Part shown: one piece after another, positions 53,746 to 64,000 of the stretch
How positions within the stretch are numbered: the first letter of the stretch is position 1
Layout of the letters: each line of letters begins with the position of its first letter
Assembly (NCBI GenBank): GCA_944739405.2
Contig: OX123190.2
Location: 88,479,086-88,543,085 of the forward strand
Length of the DNA: 64,000 bases
Origin: Euclidia mi
Taxonomy: Eukaryota; Arthropoda; Insecta; Lepidoptera; Erebidae
Direction: 5' to 3'
Translations under genes and position numbers: made by a program
The notes under the pieces: model-generated
The model's input: the letters and a program-made list of their open reading frames with translations, nothing else
Told to the model about the DNA's origin: nothing
Database searches by the model: none

Positions 53746-56039
53746 TAGGCAGTCAGAAGAATGTGAGAAAATGTCAGAGAAAGCACTTTTTGTGCATAAT
53801 CGTACAATAGTCGCAAACAGGGACACGTATTTCTCGATTGACATGTTTTGTGCCGCGCAGGGATCAACCACAATATTACGAATAAATCAGTGTCATCCGC
53901 GACCGCAGGGGTATACGTCAACATTAATGTTTGTTTCACTCAGTCTTAATATGGCGCAACTGACTCCGCGAATCATATTTTTGTGATGGAGCACAATAAT
54001 TTTACTATTTTACCCGACTGCGTTAGTAGGTAGTGGTTAATAAATATATAATAGTGACAATAGAATAATTGAAGCAAACAAATTAAAATGAAATTAGAAT
54101 ACTCTAACATATTGGTATACGAATATGTTAGAGTATATTCAATATAACAGCGATTGTTTAAAACGATAGATGAATGTCAATAAATTAATATATCCGCTAT
54201 CCACGCGGAAATACTAATGCATCAGACCTTCGCTAATGTAAAGAAACATTACAAGATAATTAGTCTAAGTAGTTAACATGTTCTACTCAACTCACAACAT
54301 TTCTCAGTCACAATATTTTAAAATCTATAATTAGGCTAATCTACTCTTACTCTATTAGAATAAATCCTGTGTAAAACTCAATGTAAAGCATGCAATTAAA
54401 TAAAGTACATGGAAACTTATAAAAAATAAAATTTATTCTTCCACAATAGGCTGGTATGTCAAGCGGAACATCTGACAGAAAATGTCAAATTTTACCGGAC
54501 ATATTTGTTGGAATTTTCTCTTTGATACTTGTGCCCTGTACTTGAGCTGTAGGTAGTAAGACCCTCATAACTTTGTGAGAACTAGCCCCACTTTACTTTC
54601 TGCTACATTTCAGTTTTACTCCTATATGTATGTTTGAGAGCAGAAATGGATATAAAATTGTGAATATACTGAGCCGTAGAGAACAATCACATTGAAGCAG
54701 TAAAGTATTGTGTTGCTCATGTTCATTTGATTTAACGAATTCAATGTTATCCATGTTACTTTTGCCGTTCAATAGATAGTTAATTCGTTTTATAGACAAA
54801 TTAAATCTTATATGAGTATGTAAATCTATAGAGGAATGTTGAAACTAATAATATTTTGTAGTAAGTGAAATATTCTAATTATTATTCAATTATTATTATT
54901 GTACTCTACATAAAATTCGCTGCCTAGACTCAATTCAATTAATTTTCGGTTATTTTACAAGCTTTGACGTAATGCCGAAAAATACCTGCTACTGCGCTGT
55001 GTGGCCGTGCATTACATACACACACGATAGTGTACATATTAGATACAATATCACGTCAGACACTGTAATCCCTAGGCCCCAAGAGACAATGTTCATTAGT
55101 TCTTCACTGCTGAAGCTTCTAATACTGATGAGAGGGGAGAACAAACTATCTGATAGAGTGCACACTACTGAGCCAAGCTCCTCTTCTCTGCACTTACTAA
55201 TAATTAGTATGCATTGAATCCTCTACAAACTAGTAATCGTTGCTACATTTATAATGTCACTAACATATTGATTGCAAACTAGAATCCCAGCCAATTTATG
55301 GTAATTTAGTATTAAGTCTAAGTAATTAAATAAGGGTACATCTTTAATAAGTAAGGGTTTCTTGTAGGTTACCACGGGACCCTAAAGTCAATCTCTAGTG
55401 AAAACTTGTGCGTTGCCAGCTTTTTTAGATTGAAGAAGCACGTGGGTGATGAGGGAGAAGGAATATTAATGGGGACTCCTGCACTCACAATCTCCTAAAG
55501 TAGCACATCAGTATAGATACTGTTACTTTACGTTGATATTTAGGGAGTGGGTTAGTACTTCCCCGGCCGAGCGGGCCCCTTCATGCTGAAATTAGCAAGG
55601 CTCTTTTGCCTACACTTCTGTGATTTAGAAGTACTTCCGGTCAAGCCGGCCCTGCCCATTCATGCTAAAATCAGCTAGTTCTCTTACCTATTTAAATCTA
55701 AATGATTCTCGATCATTATGATTAACAGCTTTTGATTTGTAATCTAAGCATGGAATAATCCCACAGTTTGCAAATCATAATTATTCACCGCTATGCTTGT
55801 CCAGATTTTTACGCCTTTTTTACGCACTACAGGCTTGCAAATATTAAATATTGCCTTACTTGACAAAATAATACTGGGCGTTGCATACCCCATATATTTA
55901 CCTTATGGGCCCTGGGAGCCCTCCCATTGTATGCCCTCTCCCGCTGTAATGGCCCTATAAATATTTTTTATTTTATTTATGCTATGTAACTAAAGGAAAA
56001 AATATGAAAAGCTCCATTGTTCTTCACTTTGTTAATGAG
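53746..56039. other. Mostly unassigned non-coding sequence
   Basis: It contains one hairpin (54,100-54,135) and an imperfect tandem pair of about 80 bp (55,551-55,700) with CGGCC and TTCATGCTGAAAT-like motifs. No gene. Confidence 0.4.
54100..54135. repeat. Perfect hairpin, 14-nt arms, 8-nt loop
   Basis: TACTCTAACATATT at 54,100-54,113 pairs exactly with 54,122-54,135. Confidence 0.9.
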
Positions 56040-56213
56040 TTTTTTTTTTATAGACTCACGCCTGTATCCCCGAAAGGGTAGGCAGAGGTGTACTATTACA
56101 CCCACATTTCGCCATGAATTTTTAGGTCACACTTAATAGGGGGCGAGCCTATTGCCGTACGAGACTTCCCAATCCCACGCGCACATTTATGCCGCGAGAC
56201 CAACGAGGCAGTC
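56040..56213 (-). mobile_element. SINE type 1 with internal deletion
   Basis: Same termini as 22,418-22,683, with a poly(T) run at the left and CGAGGCAGTC at the right. About 75-90 bp between the body and the B-box region are deleted (a direct jump from GCCTATTGCCGTAC to GAGACTTCCC). Confidence 0.9.
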
Positions 56214-56440
56214 AGGGTACTATTTAAATATGAAAGAAAATAATTATAGTCTTATTTCACTAGAATTGATTGTAATTTACTAACACCAAATCCAAAGCAT
56301 AAAAGATTTAAAAATGTATGAATCATAGTTACCTACAATGACACATTTAATAGATATGTTGATGTTTAGTCATTATCCGTTTTGAGTTCGCGACTATAAC
56401 AGAAAATCATATAAATATTCAATGTAGGACCTAAGCAGAA

Positions 56441-56650
56441 CTAATTTTAATATATAAAATCCTTGCGTTACTGACTGACTGACAGACACGCTACAGCCGA
56501 AACTATTGGGCGCAGGAAGCTGAAATTTGGCATGTATGTTCCTTGGGGACCGTAGGGGTGCACTAAGAAGGGCTTTTCCAAAATTCCCACGGGATCAGCC
56601 AGAAAAAGTAAATTTAAAAAAATGCAGGCGTAGCTGCTGGCGTCTTCTAG
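56441..56650 (+). mobile_element. Short Helitron
   Basis: The 5' side is TTTTAATATATAAAATCCTT and the interior GAAGCTGAAATTTGGCATGT and CCTTGGGGACCGTAGGGGTG. A GCAG/CTGC hairpin lies about 14 nt before the CTAG-T end (56,647-56,651). The initial TC has decayed or the boundary is slightly off. Confidence 0.65.
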
Positions 56651-59600
56651 TTAATAATATAATTGAACAATATGATTACCTAATTGGGAAGTTCGCCACA
56701 ACTTTAGACAGCTCTTTCTCTACAAATATATAATTTCATTTGTTAACAAAACATTCATTCCTTTATTAATAAAATTCCTGTCGGTCTGGTTGTGCTCCCG
56801 CACCGCTCGGCATCTGCCGCCTTTTCTTATAGTTATGTGATATTATGTTTAGCTAACGCATACCACGGGCTCTTTCATAACACAATAGGTTTGTCCCTAC
56901 CCACAAATGACCAGTCTCAACGGACTAACTGAATATTGTAGTCGTCGTGTATGAACAAAATAAAAAATATGTGCAACGTGCACACTGGCATTAAATAGTA
57001 ATGAATATTTTAATTGGTAAAACGAATGTATAGATGCATTAAATTCTGACCGGAGGCCAAAATTCCTATCATAGATTTGTACAACATTTTTGATCTTTTC
57101 AAACACGCGAGGGTTTTTAAATCTGTGTCGCAAATAAAGTGAGACACTAAGCCTGCCGACATAGCTGACAGGCACTTCATGTCACCATTAAACTTAATAT
57201 TTGAGGAGCTTACAAATTAAAGATCTATAAAATGATCAACAAAAGCCATGCGGTATTTTTCATGTCGGCTACCTTAATTAAACCGTCGTAAAGCAGGCTT
57301 GTCCGACCTAAATAAGTTAAGCCTTATGACACCACACGCGGCTGTGTTTGCGCCGTCACCGCGTCGCGTCGCATCGCATCGGTCACGCACAGAAACTAAT
57401 GTTGCCACACTTCCGGCTTAAATACAGATTTATCATCACGCTAAAACCAAGGAAAACTGGGTTGTAAAAGACGTATTTTTATATTTGTTTGGTCGTAAGC
57501 TGACTGCAGCGATAAAACGTTTGTTGAGAAATGTTATATCCACGTCTGTGTAGCGCATAACGCCGAAAGGATTGGTATAAGACAAATACATCTGAGTAGT
57601 TCAGAGTTTGTAATTACAAGGCGTATTATCTATCAAATATAAGTAGCGATTTACCTTAGGATAGTGTCAAGTAAATTAAAGTCAGCTTACGACAGGACCT
57701 TGGATTATTCAAACTTTGGCGTATTCCTACAAAATTCCACATATGAAAATGAGTGATTCATTTCGTTTGTCATGTAGCGTTTGCCGAGTTTTGGTCTTAA
57801 TTCAACTCTCAAACCTCACGGCAGTCTTCAATCGTTTTATCAGTTAGAAATGTCGAAAATGATCAGACCTTATTGGATGCAATGCCCATATTGTCCGTCA
57901 GTTATTTATTTAAGATGAATCTAAACTCTAAATAATAGGCGACGCAGTAAAAGCTCTGTATCTTTGAAATGAATTTTATTGTAAAACTGCAGCAGAACAG
58001 ATTCCAAGTGTCCATAAAGAGTGAAATGTTAACTGGAACTGTTTAGTTCCACTCGGTTTGACTGCCTACACACGTAAACATAACGAGCGCTTAGCGCAAA
58101 CAGCAGAGCGCAAGTAGAATGAGCACTAAACACAACTGTTGTTTTTATTGCTGTTGATTGTACAACGCACAACCTTTAACATACCCAAAGTCCCACCAGG
58201 AAAAACATTTGAACTCAAACATTTTAACATTTAGTTTGGAACAAAATGTTCGCTTGAATTTTTAACAACGACACGTCTTACTTTTGTAAATATTTTTTTC
58301 TCTCCGTATAATTCGTTATTTTTGTCTGTAGACCTAGTTGCTCAAGGTTGAGAATAATTCACGCTAATTGCATCTTAATAAGCTTACAAATTAGGTATAA
58401 TTTAAGGCCATACACCTTCATGGCACTAAAATCCTGCTAACTGAAGTATGTATTTATTGACTTTATAACCTTTCGTTAATCCATTAAGATATCACACAAC
58501 ATAGTGTCAAGGGTACTATTAAAGATCGATTGAATTCATTTGTCAAGGTGAGTGTAGATTATTGACTTCAATCACTAATGTGATTGGGGCGTCAACGTAA
58601 ACACACACATGTATCACACAAATAACATGCATTACTCAAATCTCACATGACGAATAGAACACGAAAATGATGCTCAAGAAAAATATTGGCCGCGAGATGT
58701 TGAGATAGATATCATTAATAACTGTGACAGGGATGTAAGTGACGACGCAACGATTGATGGTCCGGAACAAAAAACAAAAAACCGAATCTGTCTGAGAGTG
58801 GTCCTCCGTGTTATCTGTCAGACGACCCAATGTTCAGCGGCGACTGAACCGACCGCGACAGTTTGAAAAGTGATTTTCATTGACACTCAGTGACACTTAT
58901 CTGCGTAAGTGAACACATTTTGGTTTTTTTTCCGCCTGACATACTTTTGCGTAGCCTTTTTTCTCAATCTCATATAATGTAGTGGTTTAATAGCAAATAT
59001 TTTTGAGCATGACGATTTATAACGACCACATATTTTTTTAACATTGCGGTAAAAGACGCTGACTTTATATAGATAGAAAGATTAATCCTATTACGGAAGT
59101 ATTTGTGTGGCTTACCTCCTATAACATAGGAACGGTTTCTCGAAGGTTACAGGTAATTTATAATGTATGCGAAACTTTTCCAAACATCTTGAATGTAGGC
59201 TCAAAGAAGGCTAGGCTCGACAAGAGTCTTTATGTGTGCCTGATTTTATTTTATAGTAAGAAACAGACCCTCCGTCTTTAGTATAAATAGGTATAATTGA
59301 GTAACATAATTACAATAATTATTTCAAAAGTTGTTTTTGGTTTATTAGAATATCTGCTAATATTAGAAGAATGGTAAACATTATCCCTCCGACTAAAACT
59401 GTAACTTCGCACTTATAATATGTATTCGCACATTTGTTATCTAATGGCGCTGATATACCGGAGGATTCACTTGTAACAGAATCACGAGCATTTGCCGTTT
59501 TTTATTTTGTCGAACTGAACAACGAATAGAGCCGAACAATTTTACGATATTGCTAGTCATTCGCTCTGTTCGTCGAAAATTTCGAAGCAAATTGACTGTC

Positions 59601-60117
59601 CATTCGCGAGAATGCTCGTTGGAACTATCGGTAGAATGATCGTTATGATAATCTCGTTTGTTTTTCTGTTATGTAATTCGACGATAAGTCATTCAGATCA
59701 AGTGTATCAGCACCATTATGCAATTTACAAGTTCACCCTTTTGGATGGTTGATGAAAAACCAATTAATACAATAGTTTTATCATTACATATCAAGAGTTC
59801 GTGAACCAAAACCTTTGTTATTTTAAAAGATTTCTTATCTTCGTAATTAGTATCACTCGGCGGCACTTACTCAATGGCACACACGCCGACCAACGCGTTT
59901 AATTGAAACTAAACTGGTAGAACAACAGTGTAGGTGAGGTCAGGGCTCCTAAACAGAGCGATGGCGCGTCCGATAACGTCGGTAATCAACGAGCTGCTAC
60001 AACGAACTAGCCTAGTAGCTGCTTAGCAGACGATGTACCTCGCTGCTCAGTACACTAGTTGGGTAATTACGTACAAATACCATGTATACCAACATGTGCT
60101 AGAGGATGACACTTGAC
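56651..60117. other. Unassigned non-coding sequence
   Basis: Short GC-rich patches (57,350-57,400) and a GTAAGT context near 58,905 are visible. No gene, RNA or repeat can be named. Confidence 0.4.
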
Positions 60118-60378
60118 GACTGCCTCGTTGGTCTCGCGGCATAAATGTGCGCGTGGGATTGGGAGGTCTCGGGTTCGATTCCCGGGTCGGGCAAAGTGTT
60201 ATTGGGTTTTCCGTTAGGAAATTCCCAGTAACAGCACGGAGTCTGGTAATGTGCCCGGTACGGCAATAGGCTCGCCCCCTATTACGTGGGACCTAAAAAT
60301 TCATGGCGAAATGTGGGTGTAATATTACACCTCTGCCTACCCCTTCGGGGATACAGGCGTGAGTCTATATAAAAAAAA
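60118..60378 (+). mobile_element. tRNA-derived SINE, type 1, full length
   Basis: The best copy in the window. Head GACTGCCTCGTTGGTCTCGC, B box GGTTCGATTCC, linker with AAGTGTTATTGGGTTTTCCG, body CAATAGGCTCGCCCCCTATT, CTCTGCCTACCCCTTCGGGG, and an end GGCGTGAGTCTATAT plus a short A tail. No clear target duplication was found. Confidence 0.95.
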
Positions 60379-60825
60379 TTGAAATATCTGGAATAACAAA
60401 CGGATTTGTTAGAGTAAGTTTTAGGATATACTATAGTCTAAACTGAACTGACTGATAGACTGATTATTATTAGGTTTTAATTTCACGTAAAAGTTAGCAG
60501 CATAAGATTCACTTTAATTACAGAGTATTTAGATACGTACATTTCAGTGGGCTTTTGTGACGATTCCATTTTCTAAATTGCCTTAGAAGCTTTTACTTCT
60601 TTGTTTTTCGTGTGAGTGTGTGGCCAACACTGGTGGTGGAGTTTTCAGACCGCCCTGAGGTCTCCGACATAGCCTAACGATCCTTATCCCTAGACAAGAA
60701 CCGGGACCGAAATGTAAATGCCACACATGGCAATAATGCAAGCATTGCTTAACTTTGCCGATCTGTTACGAATGGCAAGAAGCTTTTACTAATTTAGAAA
60801 CATTATCTGTGTCAGTTTTCATAAG
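60379..60825. other. Unassigned non-coding sequence
   Basis: Nothing recognisable. Confidence 0.4.
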
Positions 60826-61008
60826 TTAAGACGGCAAACAAATCGAACGAGTACCATCTACCGACATAATATGTAACACGCCGCGAGGCGACGGCGACGA
60901 TAGTTTGGTACACTTCATAGAGTCGTGATGTTTGTCCTTTAGGAGCAAGTGGCGCGTCGTAGTGGCCTGTTTAGAATCCACACGTCGCATAACTGTCCTA
61001 GATTCATA
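60826..61008 (-). CDS. Possible 3'-terminal coding exon of an unknown host gene
   Basis: On the minus strand an AT-rich stretch ends ACCTTATAAAACTTCAG (acceptor-like) at 61,009. It is followed by 60 codons and TAA: YESRTVMRRVDSKQATTTRH at the start, DSMKCTKLSSPSPRGVLHIM in the middle. GC content and third-base GC rise sharply inside and drop outside, unlike the chance frames nearby. The piece is basic and Ser/Thr-rich with no domain I recognise; a cytoplasmic tail would fit. The donor exon would lie beyond 61,230. Confidence 0.35.
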   Translation of the reverse strand, partial: YESRTVMRRVDSKQATTTRHLLLKDKHHDSMKCTKLSSPSPRGVLHIMSVDGTRSICLPS

Positions 61009-63468
61009 CTGAAGTTTTATAAGGTAGTAAATATAAAGCTCCAATGATAAAAAAATGGACTTATTTTGTGTATAATGATTAAAATAAACTCTGTTTTCAG
61101 TGTAGGAAACTTGTGCTACTGAACTGCAGCCGTACAGACACGGATGATATACTATGGTTAAACCTGGCACAACAATGTAATAATAGAGCTGACACCAAAT
61201 ACCACGTACCCCGAGGACATCAACAATCAAACATTGTGTAACTATTGATTATAATTATTATTTGCTCAACATATTTACTCGCTTTCTGTCAAATGTTGAT
61301 TTTCGTTCCCTAGAGACGTAGTCATGGACTACAATATTAAATGCCTTTGGTATATAAGAGACAGCACTAGTTTATAAGAAGCTGGAAATTGGCATTTTGG
61401 AAATATAGTCTTTGTGTTTTTCTGAAGTATAAAAACCATGGTAATACAAAGATTACCAAAATCCGTTCGATGGGTTTAAGGTGAAAGAGTGACAAAATCT
61501 ATCCATCACCATATTTTGCGTTTATACTCGTAGTATTATCAGGATGGAGTGCGTCCTTGTGCGTGGGCTATTGCCCCGATAATAAGTCTGTTACCTGACG
61601 GCGTCACTGCGCTGCGTCGCGCCTTGCTCGATACTTCTGCAGCCGATTCGTTGTTTCGTAGTTTTGACTCATCGCTTATGGTGCTTCAAGGTCTTACAGA
61701 TTCGTTTTTATACCGTACAATTAAGTGATTTCGTTATACTCATAAATTTTAGCAATAGGGTAAAGAGCAATGTCTTTACTATGGTAAGAATGAAGAAGAT
61801 ATTGAAGGAAGAGTTAATGCAGGTAATAGAGTGAATGGAGCTCTGAAGGTCAGCTCATTGTATGTATATCATGCAGTACACATAGATAATATCATGTAGC
61901 CGGTAATGCTGCATGAAGTTTCTTCTACTCAAATACGACGTTATCGCTTTGTGGATGAAGCTATGTCTGTATGCATGCTAATTGCAACCACGGATACCTA
62001 CAGAAAAAGAGTGATGAGTGAAGTAGAAGGGAGAAAAGTGGACGCTATCTGGACAGATGACAGTTTCCTATTGAGCCTCTATTATTGGCATTAATAAAAT
62101 ATATTCTCAATTTTATTTTAACTTTAGACCTGTTGACTTACGATATAAAGAAGACCGAGGACCGCCCCTGAGTTTAATATCAACTCTGTTAAACCTTCTA
62201 AGAGATTGTATACCAGCATAGTACAAACAGTAGCGATATATCATTTGCCTAGAATGTCCAATCACGCTAAATATATAGAAATAAGTAATGAATCGTTCTC
62301 GCGTGGTACGTGATCTGCCTCATCGTGTAGCGACGCGTGGGCGTGGAGCGTGATCAAGTGGCCGCCGCCACCACTGACCTGCACTGCTCTTCTCACTGGT
62401 GAAGTTGATTTTTGTTCAATGGATGACGAGCCTCGATCTATGATATTTACTTTGAAAATGCGTCAATCGGTGTTTGCTTTTATCTTCCTTAAGCTTGGCA
62501 GAGCTTCGTATACTAACCTTTCTTAATAATTTAGCTGTAAATTTAATCCCATAAAAATAATACTTGTCAAAAATACCAAGTCTCGCGACCGTAAAAAGTT
62601 GTGAGATCCATGTAATACCAAGTCGGTTAATTAAAAATCTTTAATGTTTTAAATAAATAGATTGACTGGCCTTTGTAACGGGACGGAACGGGCGAGACGG
62701 GACGGTTATTATTTATTTTCATTACAAAGACTCAGAATATCTAGTACAAAAACTTTACTTACTAAGACCCACATTCTAATATAAATACTATCTGTGGTAA
62801 CAGCACTGCATATTATAAAATATCTATTGCCGTCCGTTTTCGTCCGTGTTTCTCGCCACGTTTAATATATTGCTATATTTTTAAATGCGACGATGTCAAG
62901 AAATTGTCCCGTTCCGTCAGTCACGTGAAAAACACGTCACGTATGCTAAGACCTTTAAATGGCGAGTCGAGTCACATTTCTACGCCATTGGTGCTGCCAC
63001 AATATGTGCTGCACCAATGGCACCTATAAAGTACTTTTAGTTCTTAAACATGCAAATGATATACATAGTGCTGGTTTAATTACCTATGCAATTGCCTCCA
63101 ACAAATTAAGCTAAAAACTCCAAATATTTAAACACAAACTTTATTTTGCTCGCTAGAAGTATTTTAATTTTAATGGAAAAGTTTTTTAAACCCTTTCTAT
63201 TACTTTTTAAAGCCGAATGTTGAGGAGAAGCATCTGAAATAAAAAGTTAAAGTACGTACATCTACTTTAAAATTTATGTTTAGAGTTTGGCTAGGAGGAC
63301 TGGAATTGTTTGCAGACGATAGTGGAAGCGTGATTATATTCATCAGTCCTTGTCAGCCACAACAAATCTCTGACATAAATGCATTGTGTTTTCACAGCGG
63401 TGAATTCAAACTAATAGGTACATGTAGTATCTTCTTGGGTTTACGCGAATGTTACACATTGAAATTAA
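61009..63468. other. Unassigned non-coding sequence
   Basis: It contains one hairpin (62,984-63,021). No gene or repeat can be named. The 96-residue frame at 63,276-63,566 has no domain, and its end overlaps the Penelope fragment in another frame. Confidence 0.4.
62984..63021. repeat. Perfect hairpin, 11-nt arms, 16-nt loop
   Basis: GCCATTGGTGC at 62,984-62,994 pairs exactly with 63,011-63,021. Confidence 0.8.
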
Positions 63469-64000
63469 ACTACAGTTTACGGATTTTATCTGTTATGGGA
63501 CAAGAAATACTACATACAAGTAGACGGTGTAGCAATGGGCTCTCCAGTATCGCCTGTTGTCGCTGACATCTTCATGGAGGACTTCGAGGCGCGAGCCCTG
63601 CAGACTGCCACCATCACACCGAGGTTCTACAAGCGGTATGTAGATGACACTTTCACAATTTTACCAACAGATAGTGTTAATGCTTTCCTAAACCATCTTA
63701 ATTCTATTAATAACCAAATACAATTCACAATGGAATTAGAGGCAAACAATTCTTTAGCTTTCTTAGATGTACTTGTCATCAGGAATAAAAACAACTCCTT
63801 AAGCCATACTGTGTATAGGAAAAAGACCCATACAAATAGGTACTTAAACGGTGAATCTCACCACCATCCTAAACAGTTAGCTACTGTAGGAATGTCTCTG
63901 TTTCAGAGAGCCCGCGGGATCTGTGACAAGAAACACCTGGACGCTGAGCTTCAACATGTCAGGCAAGTTCTGCAAGACAACAAGCTCCGAACGCCGCGCC
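63469..64000 (+). pseudogene. Penelope-like element reverse transcriptase, partial
   Basis: Frame 1 opens at about 63,469 and stays open to the window edge. It shows VDGVAMGSPVSPVVADIFME, catalytic RYVDDTFTIL, ELEANNSLAFLDVLVIR and TVYRKKTHTNRYL, the conserved order of Penelope-like RTs. Upstream codons in this frame contain stops, so the copy is probably 5'-truncated at about 63,465. Whether the GIY-YIG endonuclease follows lies outside the window. Penelope elements are a separate retroelement class from LINEs and LTR elements. Confidence 0.85.

Noticed and set aside
60118..60200. Apparent tRNA gene
   Set aside because: The A and B boxes belong to the head of a SINE whose 3' body and tail follow directly; no clean cloverleaf with an anticodon arm was confirmed.
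1..64000. CRISPR arrays, rRNA, phage or bacterial systems
   Set aside because: No regularly spaced short repeats with unique spacers, no rRNA sequence and no operon-like coding density; the window is clearly animal.

Overview
This is a eukaryotic, AT-rich, non-coding window dominated by transposable elements. It is most likely from a moth or butterfly. That inference rests on the repeats: several SINE and LINE tails of kinds I know from lepidopteran genomes, Helitrons ending in TCAGCTAG, a Transib-type element at a CGGCG target, and a Penelope-like fragment. There are no bacterial-type operons, rRNA genes or CRISPR arrays. No complete host gene can be supported. One possible terminal coding exon (60,826-61,008, minus strand) and one weaker possible exon (40,861-41,072, plus strand) are flagged.

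Layout. 0.5-2.4 kb is one copy of a diverged dispersed duplication whose second copy lies at 46.7-48.4 kb. 2.5-11.6 kb is mostly unassigned sequence with an approximately 800-bp repeat (7.5-8.3 kb) and an internally deleted DDE transposase. 11.7-15.8 kb holds a long inverted repeat, a 120-bp tandem array, SINEs and a Helitron end. 15.8-17.8 and 22.1-24.7 kb are two copies of a roughly 2-kb sequence. The first carries a GC-rich LINE tail. The second carries a non-autonomous Transib element with a SINE nested inside it. Between them sits a 5'-truncated APE-type LINE (18.3-21.3 kb) that split a second copy of the approximately 800-bp repeat. 24.9-28.1 kb contains two more decayed LINE fragments.

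31.5-37.8 kb is a nearly intact Ty3/gypsy-type LTR retrotransposon with 605-bp LTRs differing at two positions. It has gag, a canonical A-AAA-AAC frameshift heptamer at the gag stop, and pol, with one frameshift inside integrase. 42.6-45.1 kb is a broken non-LTR element that appears to carry a C-terminal restriction-like endonuclease and is interrupted by a SINE. 49.3-51.2 kb is a cluster of three Helitron pieces, one enclosing an approximately 118-bp minisatellite. 51-63 kb is largely unassigned apart from SINEs and one Helitron. The window ends inside a Penelope-like reverse transcriptase.

The most unusual recurrent structure is a set of at least 14 short, perfect or near-perfect hairpins (arms 11-33 nt, loops mostly 1-8 nt). 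They occur in unrelated contexts, including inside a LINE reading frame and at a LINE insertion junction. At two or three of them a paralogous or expected sequence lacks the second arm, which suggests fold-back (template-switch) inverted duplication. The other notable item is the Transib element: its termini resemble V(D)J recombination signal heptamers, and its empty target site is preserved in the paralogous copy in the same window.
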